Shown here piece by piece: positions 1 to 5,942 of a stretch of DNA of 5,942 nucleotides. Under the pieces are notes generated by a model. The model did not search any database. It was given only the letters and a program-made list of their open reading frames with translations, and had not been told where the DNA came from. Position numbers and translations under genes: made by a program. Source of the stretch: Candidatus Stahliibacteriota bacterium (lineage in GTDB: Bacteria; Hydrothermota; Tepidihabitantia; SM23-42); NCBI GenBank assembly GCA_030613445.1, contig JAUWLY010000193.1, positions 1 through 5,942 on the forward strand, given 5' to 3'. Numbering within the stretch: position 1 is the stretch's first letter; every line of letters starts with the position of its first letter.

Positions 1-164
1 CTAAATTTATCACTCAGAATTGAGAGATTTTTACTCGACCCTTTAATCATCCCAATACTCGAAGAAAAGATAAAAAACACCAAATAATGTAGACCTAAAG
101 AACTTGGGTCTCTATTTCTTCACCAAAATATTAAACAAGCATAGGTCAAAAAGATAATAATCAC
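1..164 (-). other. Possible membrane-protein gene start, interrupted by TGA and cut by the window edge
   Basis: A minus-strand frame from GTG at 164-162 overlaps the TGA that ends the sorting-domain remainder (GTGA). It reads VIIIFLTYACLIFW, then TGA at 122-120, then RNRDPSSLGLHYLVFFIF, SSSIGMIKGSSKN and onward, open to base 1. It resembles two transmembrane helices joined by a polar loop. T-rich noncoding DNA can also yield such hydrophobic text, and the in-frame stop counts against an intact gene. An ATG at 50-48 is an alternative internal start without a clear ribosome site. Nothing else is evident in this stretch apart from a weak hairpin. Confidence 0.25.
72..111 (-). terminator. Weak hairpin downstream of the operon, doubtful terminator
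   Basis: Bases 91-98 and 104-111 form an 8-bp stem (AGACC/GGTCT plus a G-U and two A-U pairs) with a 5-nt loop. On the minus strand a run of six T (77-72) follows only 13 nt later. That spacing is poor for an intrinsic terminator, but the site lies about 50 nt after the operon's last stop at 161. Confidence 0.2.
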
Positions 165-377
165 CTCAATAAAATTATAGGTATTGACTGTGCATCTGTG
201 AAATTAGAAAGACGTATGAAGTAAACACCAGCAGGGAGGTGATTGCCTGAATCGTCGGTGCCATTCCAATACACAGAAACCACAGATTTATTTGGATTAC
301 ACAGATTAATAATAGGAAAAGAGTGAACCACTCTTCCGCTCGTATCATAAATTTTTATACTGACTACTGACTTCTGT
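161..377 (-). pseudogene. Out-of-frame remainder of the type-A sorting domain of the propeller protein
   Basis: Reading from about 388 to the TGA at 163-161, shifted by +1 relative to the upstream gene, gives SVVSIKIYDTSGRVV, then VYWNGTDDSGNHLPAGVYF, then IRLSNFTDAQ and the ending IPIILLR. This is a textbook type-A secretion/FlgD-like tail (IKIYD.SGR, W.G.DD.G..LPAGVYF) and is exactly what should follow FPNPFSQITEIRYQIP in the upstream frame. The net shift equals one extra 7-nt repeat unit. Removing one unit joins the pieces into a 512-residue protein with no stop. It is annotated as a disrupted 3' part of the same gene, not as an independent gene, because no start codon or ribosome site precedes it. 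It may be translated only in repeat-length variants or by frameshifting. Confidence 0.85.
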
Positions 378-423
378 CTACTGTCTACTCCTTGGTATCT
401 GGTATCTGATTTCTGTTATCTGA
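361..423 (-). repeat. Degenerate heptanucleotide tandem repeat, nine units, inside the sorting-domain codons
   Basis: Nine consecutive 7-nt units can be laid out in strict register on the plus strand: TGACTAC, TGACTTC, then TGTCTAC twice (375-388), a divergent unit, and four TATCTGR-like units up to 423. On the minus strand the core is (N)AGAT/AGAC. Two exact tandem 7-nt duplications are present, TGTCTAC at 375-388 and GGTATCT at 394-407. The array coincides with the frame break in the propeller gene. Short degenerate heptads of this type are known as dispersed short tandem repeats in other bacteria; relatedness to those is inference. Confidence 0.85.
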
Positions 424-1706
424 CTAAATGGATTCGGGAAGACAGAGATATTAGAAAGGTTTGTGGTTTTTAAACGTGCTGTTTCTTCAATAGTGTTTTC
501 ATTCTTACCACGCTTGTAAAAAATGTCTGTAGAAACGAGTGGATTCAATCGGTCATCCACCCAAACCAGATGAAGTTTATTACTGGAATCAACCGCAATG
601 CGGGGCATACCACCACCTCGGACCGTATAAGGCGGATAAACTATCTGCATTGGCGGAATAATAAAATTACCGAGTGTGTCCAGTTTCGCATATATAATTG
701 GAAATATTCCCGATGATTCTGCTGACCAGACAACATGAAAATACTGTAGAGAATCCATTGCCATATGAGGACCAAAGTTATCTGTATGTATACTAAGTAT
801 TTTTGGTCCAACAAGAATATTGGCATCCTGGTCGAGTTTTAGATATTCAATGCTGATGCCTGGGCCGGTATGGTTACCATAGACCATATGAATGTTTTGA
901 CTTCGGTCAGCAATCATTGTTGGTAGATAACCAAATCCCAAAAATTTGTTGTCAATTAAAACATTACCATTCTTGTCTAATTTCGTATAGGTCAGGCGAT
1001 ATGCGCTCACAGTATCATCGGTCCGATAAGCCAAATGATTATTCGCCATACTATCAATCCCAATCCCGGGCCAGTAGGTATAAAATGTATTCAGTGAAAC
1101 CTTTATCTTTGGAATGATTGGATTACCGAGCGTGTCCAGTTTTGTGTAGTTCATCTGATTGTATCCTGATGGAGATTCATCCCAGATGATATTTATCTCC
1201 TGATATTTATTCAAAACCATTTCAGGACGAAGGCTGGAGGAACCACCTCCAGCCCCTGCCACAGCTAAATGCGATAAAACAATTACTGAACCATCATTGG
1301 CAAGTTTTGCGTGACCAATACCCAAACCCTGAGGCGATGTTTCACGCCAGATAAACTGAACATTATTTGAAGCATCAACTGCCACCCGCGGCAAATGTGA
1401 ATAAGGGACATCACTTGAGATATTTGTTTCTGAAATCAAACTATCACCAAGGCTATCTCTTTTTGTATAGAGAATTTCTGCAGTGTTATTAACCCAGGTA
1501 CCGCTGTCCCAAACTGCCCAGACATTATTATAGGTATCAACATCAAGATCAGTGTTACTACGTTGCATATCATCCTCAGGTGTTAACAGTATATCATCAG
1601 ACCAACCAGGAGGATAGGAATAAAGAAAAGATGTTAGATGTAAGATGGAAGATATTAGATAAAAAACAAAAAAGGAAATCAGTAAGTACATCAGAGTTTT
1701 TTTCAT
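378..1706 (-). CDS. Secreted seven-repeat beta-propeller protein, sorting tail truncated by a frameshift
   Basis: I do not recognise a named family for this 442-residue exported protein. An N-terminal signal peptide (about 1-30) is followed by seven repeats of about 40-50 residues, starting near 50, 104, 159, 210, 260, 311 and 367. Each has the pattern P-x-h-A-x-D-x(4)-h-h-h-h-W/Y, then a strand ending near IxYxKLDxxGNxII. This suggests a seven-bladed propeller. The C-terminus begins a type-A sorting domain (SVFPNPFSQITEIRYQIP, 421-438), then reads RSRQ and hits TAG inside a heptad repeat array. The remainder of the domain continues in another frame to 161. As translated, the protein lacks most of its export and anchoring tail. 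The start is 4 nt after the peptidase stop, with GGTGA as coupled ribosome site. It is probably co-expressed with the peptidase as a surface partner or adhesin; that role is inference. Confidence 0.85.
   Translation of the reverse strand: MKKTLMYLLISFFVFYLISSILHLTSFLYSYPPGWSDDILLTPEDDMQRSNTDLDVDTYNNVWAVWDSGTWVNNTAEILYTKRDSLGDSLISETNISSDVPYSHLPRVAVDASNNVQFIWRETSPQGLGIGHAKLANDGSVIVLSHLAVAGAGGGSSSLRPEMVLNKYQEINIIWDESPSGYNQMNYTKLDTLGNPIIPKIKVSLNTFYTYWPGIGIDSMANNHLAYRTDDTVSAYRLTYTKLDKNGNVLIDNKFLGFGYLPTMIADRSQNIHMVYGNHTGPGISIEYLKLDQDANILVGPKILSIHTDNFGPHMAMDSLQYFHVVWSAESSGIFPIIYAKLDTLGNFIIPPMQIVYPPYTVRGGGMPRIAVDSSNKLHLVWVDDRLNPLVSTDIFYKRGKNENTIEETARLKTTNLSNISVFPNPFSQITEIRYQIPRSRQ
1626..1660 (+). repeat. 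Heptanucleotide tandem repeat, five units with AGAT core, inside the signal-peptide codons
   Basis: AGAT recurs exactly every 7 nt, at 1629, 1636, 1643, 1650 and 1657, giving five units of form NNNAGAT (for example GTTAGAT, GTAAGAT, GGAAGAT). On the minus strand the units encode part of the hydrophobic signal peptide of the propeller protein (about residues 16-27, LISSILHLTSF). The core resembles that of the array at 361-423 but lies on the opposite strand. Copy-number change by one unit would shift the frame just after the start codon. Confidence 0.8.
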
Positions 1707-1715
1707 CGTATCACC
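1707..1715 (-). promoter_or_regulatory. Coupled ribosome binding site of the propeller gene
   Basis: GGTGA (1715-1711) matches the 3' half of the Shine-Dalgarno consensus and includes the TGA stop of the peptidase gene. Only 4 nt (1710-1707) separate that stop from the ATG at 1706. This arrangement suggests translational coupling and a single mRNA for both genes. Confidence 0.6.
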
Positions 1716-4700
1716 GATTTATCTCGACTGAGATTATTTTGGATTCGTTTTTTACTTTGATTTCAATGAAGTATATTCCATTGGGTAGGAAAGCATAATT
1801 ATCATCTTTGCCAAACCAGACTGGATTATACGTACCTTGAGGTAAGGTTTGGTTTACCAGAGTCTTAACCAGATTTGCTTCAGCATCATAAATTTTTATT
1901 TTGGTATGAAGATTATCCTCAAGCGTAAATGATAACGTTGCACCAGTAGAAAACGTCTTTGGATTGGCATCACCACCGCGCAATCCGCCAACCCAACCGT
2001 ACAAACCGGTTCTCTGATAATCATGATGAAACTGGGGCCATTCAAGTGAATAAGGCAAAACCTTACTATCCATATTCTCCCAGACATGAAGATAACCATC
2101 AGTTGAGGATAGAATAACCTCGCTTTTTTTATCACCATCAATGTCACCAATTACAGGAGACGAAGGTTTACCAAACAGGGGTAAGGGATAAGGGACAATT
2201 CTTTCCATTGTGTGTTTAAATGCATAAATATACCCGTTATTCGCTCCAACTATAATATCCAGATACTTGTCGCCATTAATATTGGCAATTGCCGGTGAAG
2301 TGTTAACTTGACCGCCGACTGTATCTGGCCAGGGGTCGATAGGATCACCATTAATTCCCCATCGCAAATGGACCCTGCTTGCATCATTGCCAAAGGTAAT
2401 TTCAACACCAGGATACTGAGGCGCTGGATGAATATCTCCAACCGCAGGCGAGGAATTGATATCACCTTCGGTTTGACGCTCCCATAATGTCTGACCGGTC
2501 GTTGCCTTATATGCCCTGATCTTCTTATCATCACCACCCGTAATCACCTCGGCATAGCCATCATTATCCAAATCCACCAATGCTGAGATCGAATATTTAC
2601 TACCATACTCAAGGGATAAAAGTGGAGTATTCTGAGTCCGATTAAAAATATCAGTCATCACATACTCTTCCTCTTCTAATGGTTCGAATACTCCATAATA
2701 GTATGATAAAACAATCTCCTCATTCCCATCTCCATTAATATCTGAAATTGCAGGCCCACCGCTAAAACACTGATAAGCCATTGTTGAAGTATTAAAATCA
2801 TATAGTAAAATGCCATCATAATCATATACCAATACTTTTGGCTGCAGAGGTGTCCAACTTCCAGGAGTGCGAGCAAATATAACTATTTGACGTTTACGAC
2901 TCCCTTTGATATATCCAAGCGCAGGATAACCTTTAAATGTTTTATCTGGATAGGGAATTTGTTGTGGCCAACCAGACATAACATTACCCTGATAATCATA
3001 AACATTGATTACCTCAGGCGAAACCCCAACAATATCAATTGTACCGTTATTATCAATATCACCAAGCACCACGGCATATACATCCTCGAAGTATTGAGGC
3101 CAACCCTGCACAACACTACCATCATAATTAAAAACATATATCGAATCCAGATTGGCATAGACAATCTCAACTGGACCCGTGTCATCAAGATTCGCAATCG
3201 CTGGTTGTGAAAACCCAGTCACCTTTTTTGGCCAACCCGATTCATATGGATACAGCGCAACCTTCTTTATTATTGAAGATGTATTATTGTATTCCCATGA
3301 TTCTGTAATTACGTCGTCAGGGTCTACCGTAACAATGAAATCACAATCACCAATCTCACCATAATAATCAGGATGGGTGAGTGCTGTATTCCAATACACT
3401 GTTGCAACTGCTGTATCCAGAGGACCGATTTCTTCAATAATAACAATATCAGTGTATGTTTGATTCGGGGCATATACGACCTCAAACTTAACATCAATAT
3501 TATAAGCTGTAGCACCGCCGATATTATAGACCTTTGCTCGAATTGGAATTTCATCACCACCAGCAGGATAAGGATATGGTGATAATAATGAAATATCTGT
3601 ACCCTGTGGTCTTACCACTAAATCAGGTAAATCAGGATAAGCAGTGTAGTCACCAAGGTCAAGTGCCGGATCACCAAGAAGACAAAAACAGTTGTTTTTA
3701 GTATTAGATGTAGTATTCACTAAAGCTTTACCAATAATCCAATTTTGAAAACGCAATATCCGTTCCATTGGTCTGGTATAGTATTGGCATATTGGTGAAG
3801 TTGCTCCATAAAAGGCAACCGCACCACCATCAGGATTCCAGAGAAGGCACTCGCCAAAACAAGTATCCCGCGCCCACCACTCAGGTTCCGGTATAGTATC
3901 ATAATAAGGATGATCAAATTGGAACATTCCTGAATTACAAGAATAACTTAAAACAACCGGAAGCATCTCATGATTTTCAAGAATTTCTGCATACCAAGTG
4001 CCGTAATTATAAGACCATCCTAAGGGTCCTCCATGGTCATAAAATGCTGCAATGATTTCACCGTAATTGAGAAGTGTGTGTACAGTATCTGGGAATTTTA
4101 TCTCAGGCGAAACAACAAGAGAACACAAAGCATGCCATCTCACGGTTAGTGTATCATAATTTATATCAGTAAAATATGATGTTGCTTGAGTCACCTTGCT
4201 GTTAAACCAATTGTACCCGTCCCCAGGTCCAGCAATGAGCAGTCCTCTTCTGCGCCAATCGCCGAGATTCGGCGATTGTTCATAATTAATTGTCTTTTGT
4301 GCAATGGCACCTAACTCACTACCCAAAACAGGATCAATAACACTTGCCGGCCAGCGTCCAAGCATTATATCTTCTATATCATCTGGTGGTGGATTTAAAT
4401 TTCTAAAATAACCCTCGTAAGCATTCATCCAAGGATTGAAAGGGTGTGTACTAAAATAGTATACAAAACATGTCTCAATCCGCACATAATCCCAGTCACC
4501 AATGAATAAACAATAGGCAAAATGACCATCCGACATTGAATTGGCATGCCAATTTTCATAGGCATAAACAAGAAAGTCGCGGAGCTGTGCCGCAGAATCC
4601 GGTGTTGTACCGGGAAATTGTGGATAGATATCCTGCATTTTCACAATCCCAACGTCAAATTGATTATGGCTAACCCGCCACTCGGCAAACTCGTGAATCC

Positions 4701-5514
4701 AGAACGAATCAATCTCATTGCCAAGGAAAGCTGCATGTGTGACAATGATGTAATCCGCTACATTATTAGTATCTAATAAATCAGTATAATAATGGACTGC
4801 GGGTTCTGGAACTGATTCTGGTTCCTTATCAATACCTGGATAATTCAAAAGTATCTCACGACCAATATCCTCAAACGGACCTAAACCATTCTCATTTTCA
4901 ACAACTTCACCTGAATACTCAAGCCTCAAATCCAATCCACTATAAAAATACATCAACTCCTGCCCGGGATTGAATTGAACCGGATATAAAAATACCTCAA
5001 GAACCCGCTGGTCACGCCAATGACCATCACTAATTACTTCATAAAATTTATCCGGATACAGAGTATCCTTTTGATAAAATGAAGCATCATATGTATAAAC
5101 TTCCTTGGAACCCATCCAACCACTGGAATCTTCAAAAACAATACTCGATACAGGGTAGAGCAAATAATTCTCAAATAGTCTATAATCAGATTCATAAACT
5201 GTTATGTCAAAACCACAAGAATCAGGCACTGCAATTAACAGTCTGATATAAGGAATTTGCGGTTTACCAGCGTTTATAGTATCCTGGTCAATCGGTTCTT
5301 CGGGAATTTCAATACTCTTGAAATCTTTATTATCAACTGTGGTATCTTGTTCATTAAAACCAAAAACAGCGGTTCTGATAAAAACACCTAAGGTATCTGA
5401 TTTCATTACCTCTTTTTCGGGTGGTAAGGGTGAATCAGATGTACCCATAACCCTTTTCCAATCAGCATTTAATATGCCGATTAGGCATACACATAATACT
5501 AATACTTTCTTCAT
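1711..5514 (-). CDS. Secreted C25 (gingipain-like) cysteine peptidase with CARDB, FG-GAP propeller and C-terminal sorting domain
   Basis: This 1267-residue exported protein is probably a surface or extracellular cysteine endopeptidase. A signal peptide covers residues 1-17 (cleavage after ILNA). Residues about 60-205 resemble the C25 propeptide. The C25 domain spans about 253-620: its DYIIVTH start, the LRDFL helix, the FIGDWDYV and LGRWPAS motifs, His494 in FYDHGGPLGW, and Cys526 in LSYSCNSGMF. The His-Cys spacing of 32 is close to gingipain R. GGAVAFYGAT and LLGDPAL also fit the family. A CARDB-type domain follows (about 630-745). Next come about eight FG-GAP/VCBS-like repeats (about 756-1140), several with calcium-type DxDxDG loops such as DINGDGNEE. 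The linker WPQFHHDYQRTGLY precedes a FlgD-like/type-A sorting tail (about 1184-1267). The ATG at 5514 has a strong Shine-Dalgarno site and promoter. The frame is intact and is the first gene of the operon. Substrate specificity cannot be read from the sequence. Confidence 0.93.
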   Translation of the reverse strand: MKKVLVLCVCLIGILNADWKRVMGTSDSPLPPEKEVMKSDTLGVFIRTAVFGFNEQDTTVDNKDFKSIEIPEEPIDQDTINAGKPQIPYIRLLIAVPDSCGFDITVYESDYRLFENYLLYPVSSIVFEDSSGWMGSKEVYTYDASFYQKDTLYPDKFYEVISDGHWRDQRVLEVFLYPVQFNPGQELMYFYSGLDLRLEYSGEVVENENGLGPFEDIGREILLNYPGIDKEPESVPEPAVHYYTDLLDTNNVADYIIVTHAAFLGNEIDSFWIHEFAEWRVSHNQFDVGIVKMQDIYPQFPGTTPDSAAQLRDFLVYAYENWHANSMSDGHFAYCLFIGDWDYVRIETCFVYYFSTHPFNPWMNAYEGYFRNLNPPPDDIEDIMLGRWPASVIDPVLGSELGAIAQKTINYEQSPNLGDWRRRGLLIAGPGDGYNWFNSKVTQATSYFTDINYDTLTVRWHALCSLVVSPEIKFPDTVHTLLNYGEIIAAFYDHGGPLGWSYNYGTWYAEILENHEMLPVVLSYSCNSGMFQFDHPYYDTIPEPEWWARDTCFGECLLWNPDGGAVAFYGATSPICQYYTRPMERILRFQNWIIGKALVNTTSNTKNNCFCLLGDPALDLGDYTAYPDLPDLVVRPQGTDISLLSPYPYPAGGDEIPIRAKVYNIGGATAYNIDVKFEVVYAPNQTYTDIVIIEEIGPLDTAVATVYWNTALTHPDYYGEIGDCDFIVTVDPDDVITESWEYNNTSSIIKKVALYPYESGWPKKVTGFSQPAIANLDDTGPVEIVYANLDSIYVFNYDGSVVQGWPQYFEDVYAVVLGDIDNNGTIDIVGVSPEVINVYDYQGNVMSGWPQQIPYPDKTFKGYPALGYIKGSRKRQIVIFARTPGSWTPLQPKVLVYDYDGILLYDFNTSTMAYQCFSGGPAISDINGDGNEEIVLSYYYGVFEPLEEEEYVMTDIFNRTQNTPLLSLEYGSKYSISALVDLDNDGYAEVITGGDDKKIRAYKATTGQTLWERQTEGDINSSPAVGDIHPAPQYPGVEITFGNDASRVHLRWGINGDPIDPWPDTVGGQVNTSPAIANINGDKYLDIIVGANNGYIYAFKHTMERIVPYPLPLFGKPSSPVIGDIDGDKKSEVILSSTDGYLHVWENMDSKVLPYSLEWPQFHHDYQRTGLYGWVGGLRGGDANPKTFSTGATLSFTLEDNLHTKIKIYDAEANLVKTLVNQTLPQGTYNPVWFGKDDNYAFLPNGIYFIEIKVKNESKIISVEINR

Positions 5515-5519
5515 CTCAA

Positions 5520-5526
5520 CCTCCTT
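5520..5526 (-). promoter_or_regulatory. Shine-Dalgarno site fixing the peptidase start
   Basis: AAGGAGG (5526-5520 on the minus strand), followed by T, lies 5 nt before the ATG at 5514. This near-perfect site fixes the start codon and sits directly upstream of a good signal peptide. Confidence 0.9.
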
Positions 5527-5538
5527 TTTATATAAAAT

Positions 5539-5566
5539 ATTATAATTAAATATTATTATTTGTCAA
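5539..5566 (-). promoter_or_regulatory. Perfect sigma70-type promoter of the peptidase-propeller operon
   Basis: On the minus strand, TTGACA (5566-5561) and TATAAT (5544-5539) match both consensus hexamers exactly, with a 16-nt spacer. The predicted transcript start is near 5532, giving a leader of about 18 nt before the ATG at 5514. No terminator is seen between the two operon genes, so this promoter probably serves both. Confidence 0.8.
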
Positions 5567-5610
5567 GCACAATTTTGCATGATAATAAATAGTAAAGCAA
5601 TCAGATGATA

Positions 5611-5639
5611 TTGACAGATTGTAGATCCTTCAATATAAT
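5611..5639 (+). promoter_or_regulatory. Perfect sigma70-type promoter of the divergent plus-strand gene
   Basis: TTGACA (5611-5616) and TATAAT (5634-5639) match the consensus exactly with a 17-nt spacer. The expected transcript start is near 5646, at or inside the ribosome site, so the mRNA would have a leader of only about 9 nt. Its -35 box is 44 bp from the -35 box of the divergent operon promoter. Confidence 0.78.
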
Positions 5640-5644
5640 AACAC

Positions 5645-5650
5645 AGGAGG
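5645..5650 (+). promoter_or_regulatory. Shine-Dalgarno site of the small secreted protein gene
   Basis: AGGAGG ends 4 nt before the ATG at 5655. It is a full consensus core and supports this start. It overlaps the predicted transcription start of the upstream promoter, so part of it could be missing from the mRNA. Confidence 0.8.
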
Positions 5651-5654
5651 AATT

Positions 5655-5867
5655 ATGAAGACATTCTTTACTGGTTTGATCTTTTTTATTATAATCATCA
5701 TGCCCAATCACTTGTTTGCAATACCCGGGCAGCGTGATTCAGCATACTTGAATATTAAAATAAACAATGATGCAACAACTGAGGTTCAGAATGAAGAACA
5801 GATATATTGCTTGACAAATAGTAAAATATGCATAGAATGGAATTATGAAAGATATAACAAAGGTTAG
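5655..5867 (+). CDS. Small secreted protein of unknown function, probably prematurely interrupted
   Basis: This 70-residue frame begins with a clear signal peptide (MKTFFTGLIFFIIIIMPN, cleavage after LFA at about residue 22). A short polar mature part follows, including INNDATTEVQNEEQIYCL and ICIEWNYERYNKG. A perfect promoter and consensus Shine-Dalgarno site lie directly upstream, so it is a real gene start. The mature part looks like the first strands of an Ig-like or similar extracellular domain, not a complete protein. After the TAG at 5865-5867 and a second stop at 5874-5876, the same frame resumes with coding-like sequence to the window edge. The gene may therefore be frameshifted, mutated or mis-sequenced. 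I do not recognise the family. It is transcribed divergently from the peptidase operon. Confidence 0.7.
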   Translation: MKTFFTGLIFFIIIIMPNHLFAIPGQRDSAYLNIKINNDATTEVQNEEQIYCLTNSKICIEWNYERYNKG

Positions 5868-5942
5868 ACTGTTTAAATACTTGACTCCGCAGGAAGTGGA
5901 TTGGATGCTGGTAAAATGGAAGAAGAAAAATATATCGGAGAG
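5845..5942 (+). other. Coding-like continuation to the window edge (two competing frames)
   Basis: Two readings are possible. In the frame of the upstream gene, after stops at 5865 and 5874, positions 5877-5942 read ILDSAGSGLDAGK then MEEEKYIGE. Its purine-first codons and G/D-rich text look like the calcium-loop type of secreted domain. In the +1 frame an ATG at 5845 opens MKDITKVRLFKYLTPQEVDW, then a lysine-rich stretch, to the edge. A blend, entering the +1 frame near VRLFKY and returning to LDSAGSG, would give one continuous domain. I favour an interrupted continuation of the 5655 gene over a separate overlapping gene, because the 5845 ATG has no good ribosome site. Confidence 0.45.

Noticed and set aside
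120..122. TGA read as an amino acid (recoded genetic code) to rescue the left-edge frame
   Set aside because: TGA ends the peptidase gene exactly where its tail should end, 4 nt before the next start, so TGA acts as a stop in this genome.
361..423. The short repeats as a CRISPR array
   Set aside because: Units are only 7 nt, contiguous and degenerate, with no spacers and no cas genes nearby.
361..1660. The two inverted heptad arrays as terminal inverted repeats of an insertion sequence
   Set aside because: The enclosed gene is a propeller protein, no transposase or target duplication is visible, and the arrays are not precise reverse complements.
2887..3210. A 107-residue plus-strand open frame inside the peptidase gene, and similar open frames on either strand within the two large genes
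   Set aside because: They lie antisense or out of frame to clear domain-bearing genes, lack ribosome sites and have unnatural composition, so they are shadows of low-GC coding sequence.
1711..5514. Identification of the C25 protein as the type IX sortase PorU
   Set aside because: PorU also belongs to C25, but the CARDB domain, the long FG-GAP propeller and the sorting tail here point to a secreted substrate-type peptidase, not the sortase.

Overview
The window is an AT-rich bacterial locus for large exported proteins. It holds two minus-strand genes in a tight operon (5514 to 1711, then 1706 to 378), a divergent plus-strand gene that starts at 5655, and a poorly resolved left edge (1-160). 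Canonical Shine-Dalgarno sites and perfect sigma70-type promoters argue against Bacteroidota proper. C25 peptidases combined with FG-GAP/CARDB modules and FlgD-like or type-A sorting tails are typical of candidate phyla such as WOR-3/Stahlbacteria, Cloacimonadota and relatives. This taxonomic guess is inference, with low to moderate confidence.

The first operon gene encodes a 1267-residue secreted gingipain-like cysteine peptidase. Its order is signal peptide, C25-type propeptide, C25 catalytic domain with His494 and Cys526, CARDB domain, about eight FG-GAP-like propeller repeats, and a C-terminal sorting/FlgD-like domain. The second gene starts 4 nt downstream and is translationally coupled. 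It encodes a secreted seven-repeat beta-propeller protein that should end in a type-A sorting domain. That tail is cut off: the frame stops at 378 inside a degenerate heptanucleotide repeat array (361-423), and the rest of the sorting domain is readable in the +1 frame down to 161. Deleting exactly one 7-nt unit restores an uninterrupted 512-residue protein, so this looks like a slippage-driven off state or a recent break. A second heptad array of the same general family, in opposite orientation (1626-1660), lies inside the signal-peptide codons of the same gene.

The 140-bp divergent intergenic region carries two perfect TTGACA/TATAAT promoters, one for each side, both with very short leaders. 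The plus-strand gene encodes a small secreted protein whose frame stops at 5867, but coding-like sequence continues in the same frame to the window edge across two stops. At the left edge a hydrophobic membrane-protein-like frame, interrupted by one TGA, may be a third minus-strand gene overlapping the operon's end. No RNA genes, CRISPR arrays or transposases were seen. The operon probably supplies an exported protease and a partner propeller protein to the cell surface or medium.
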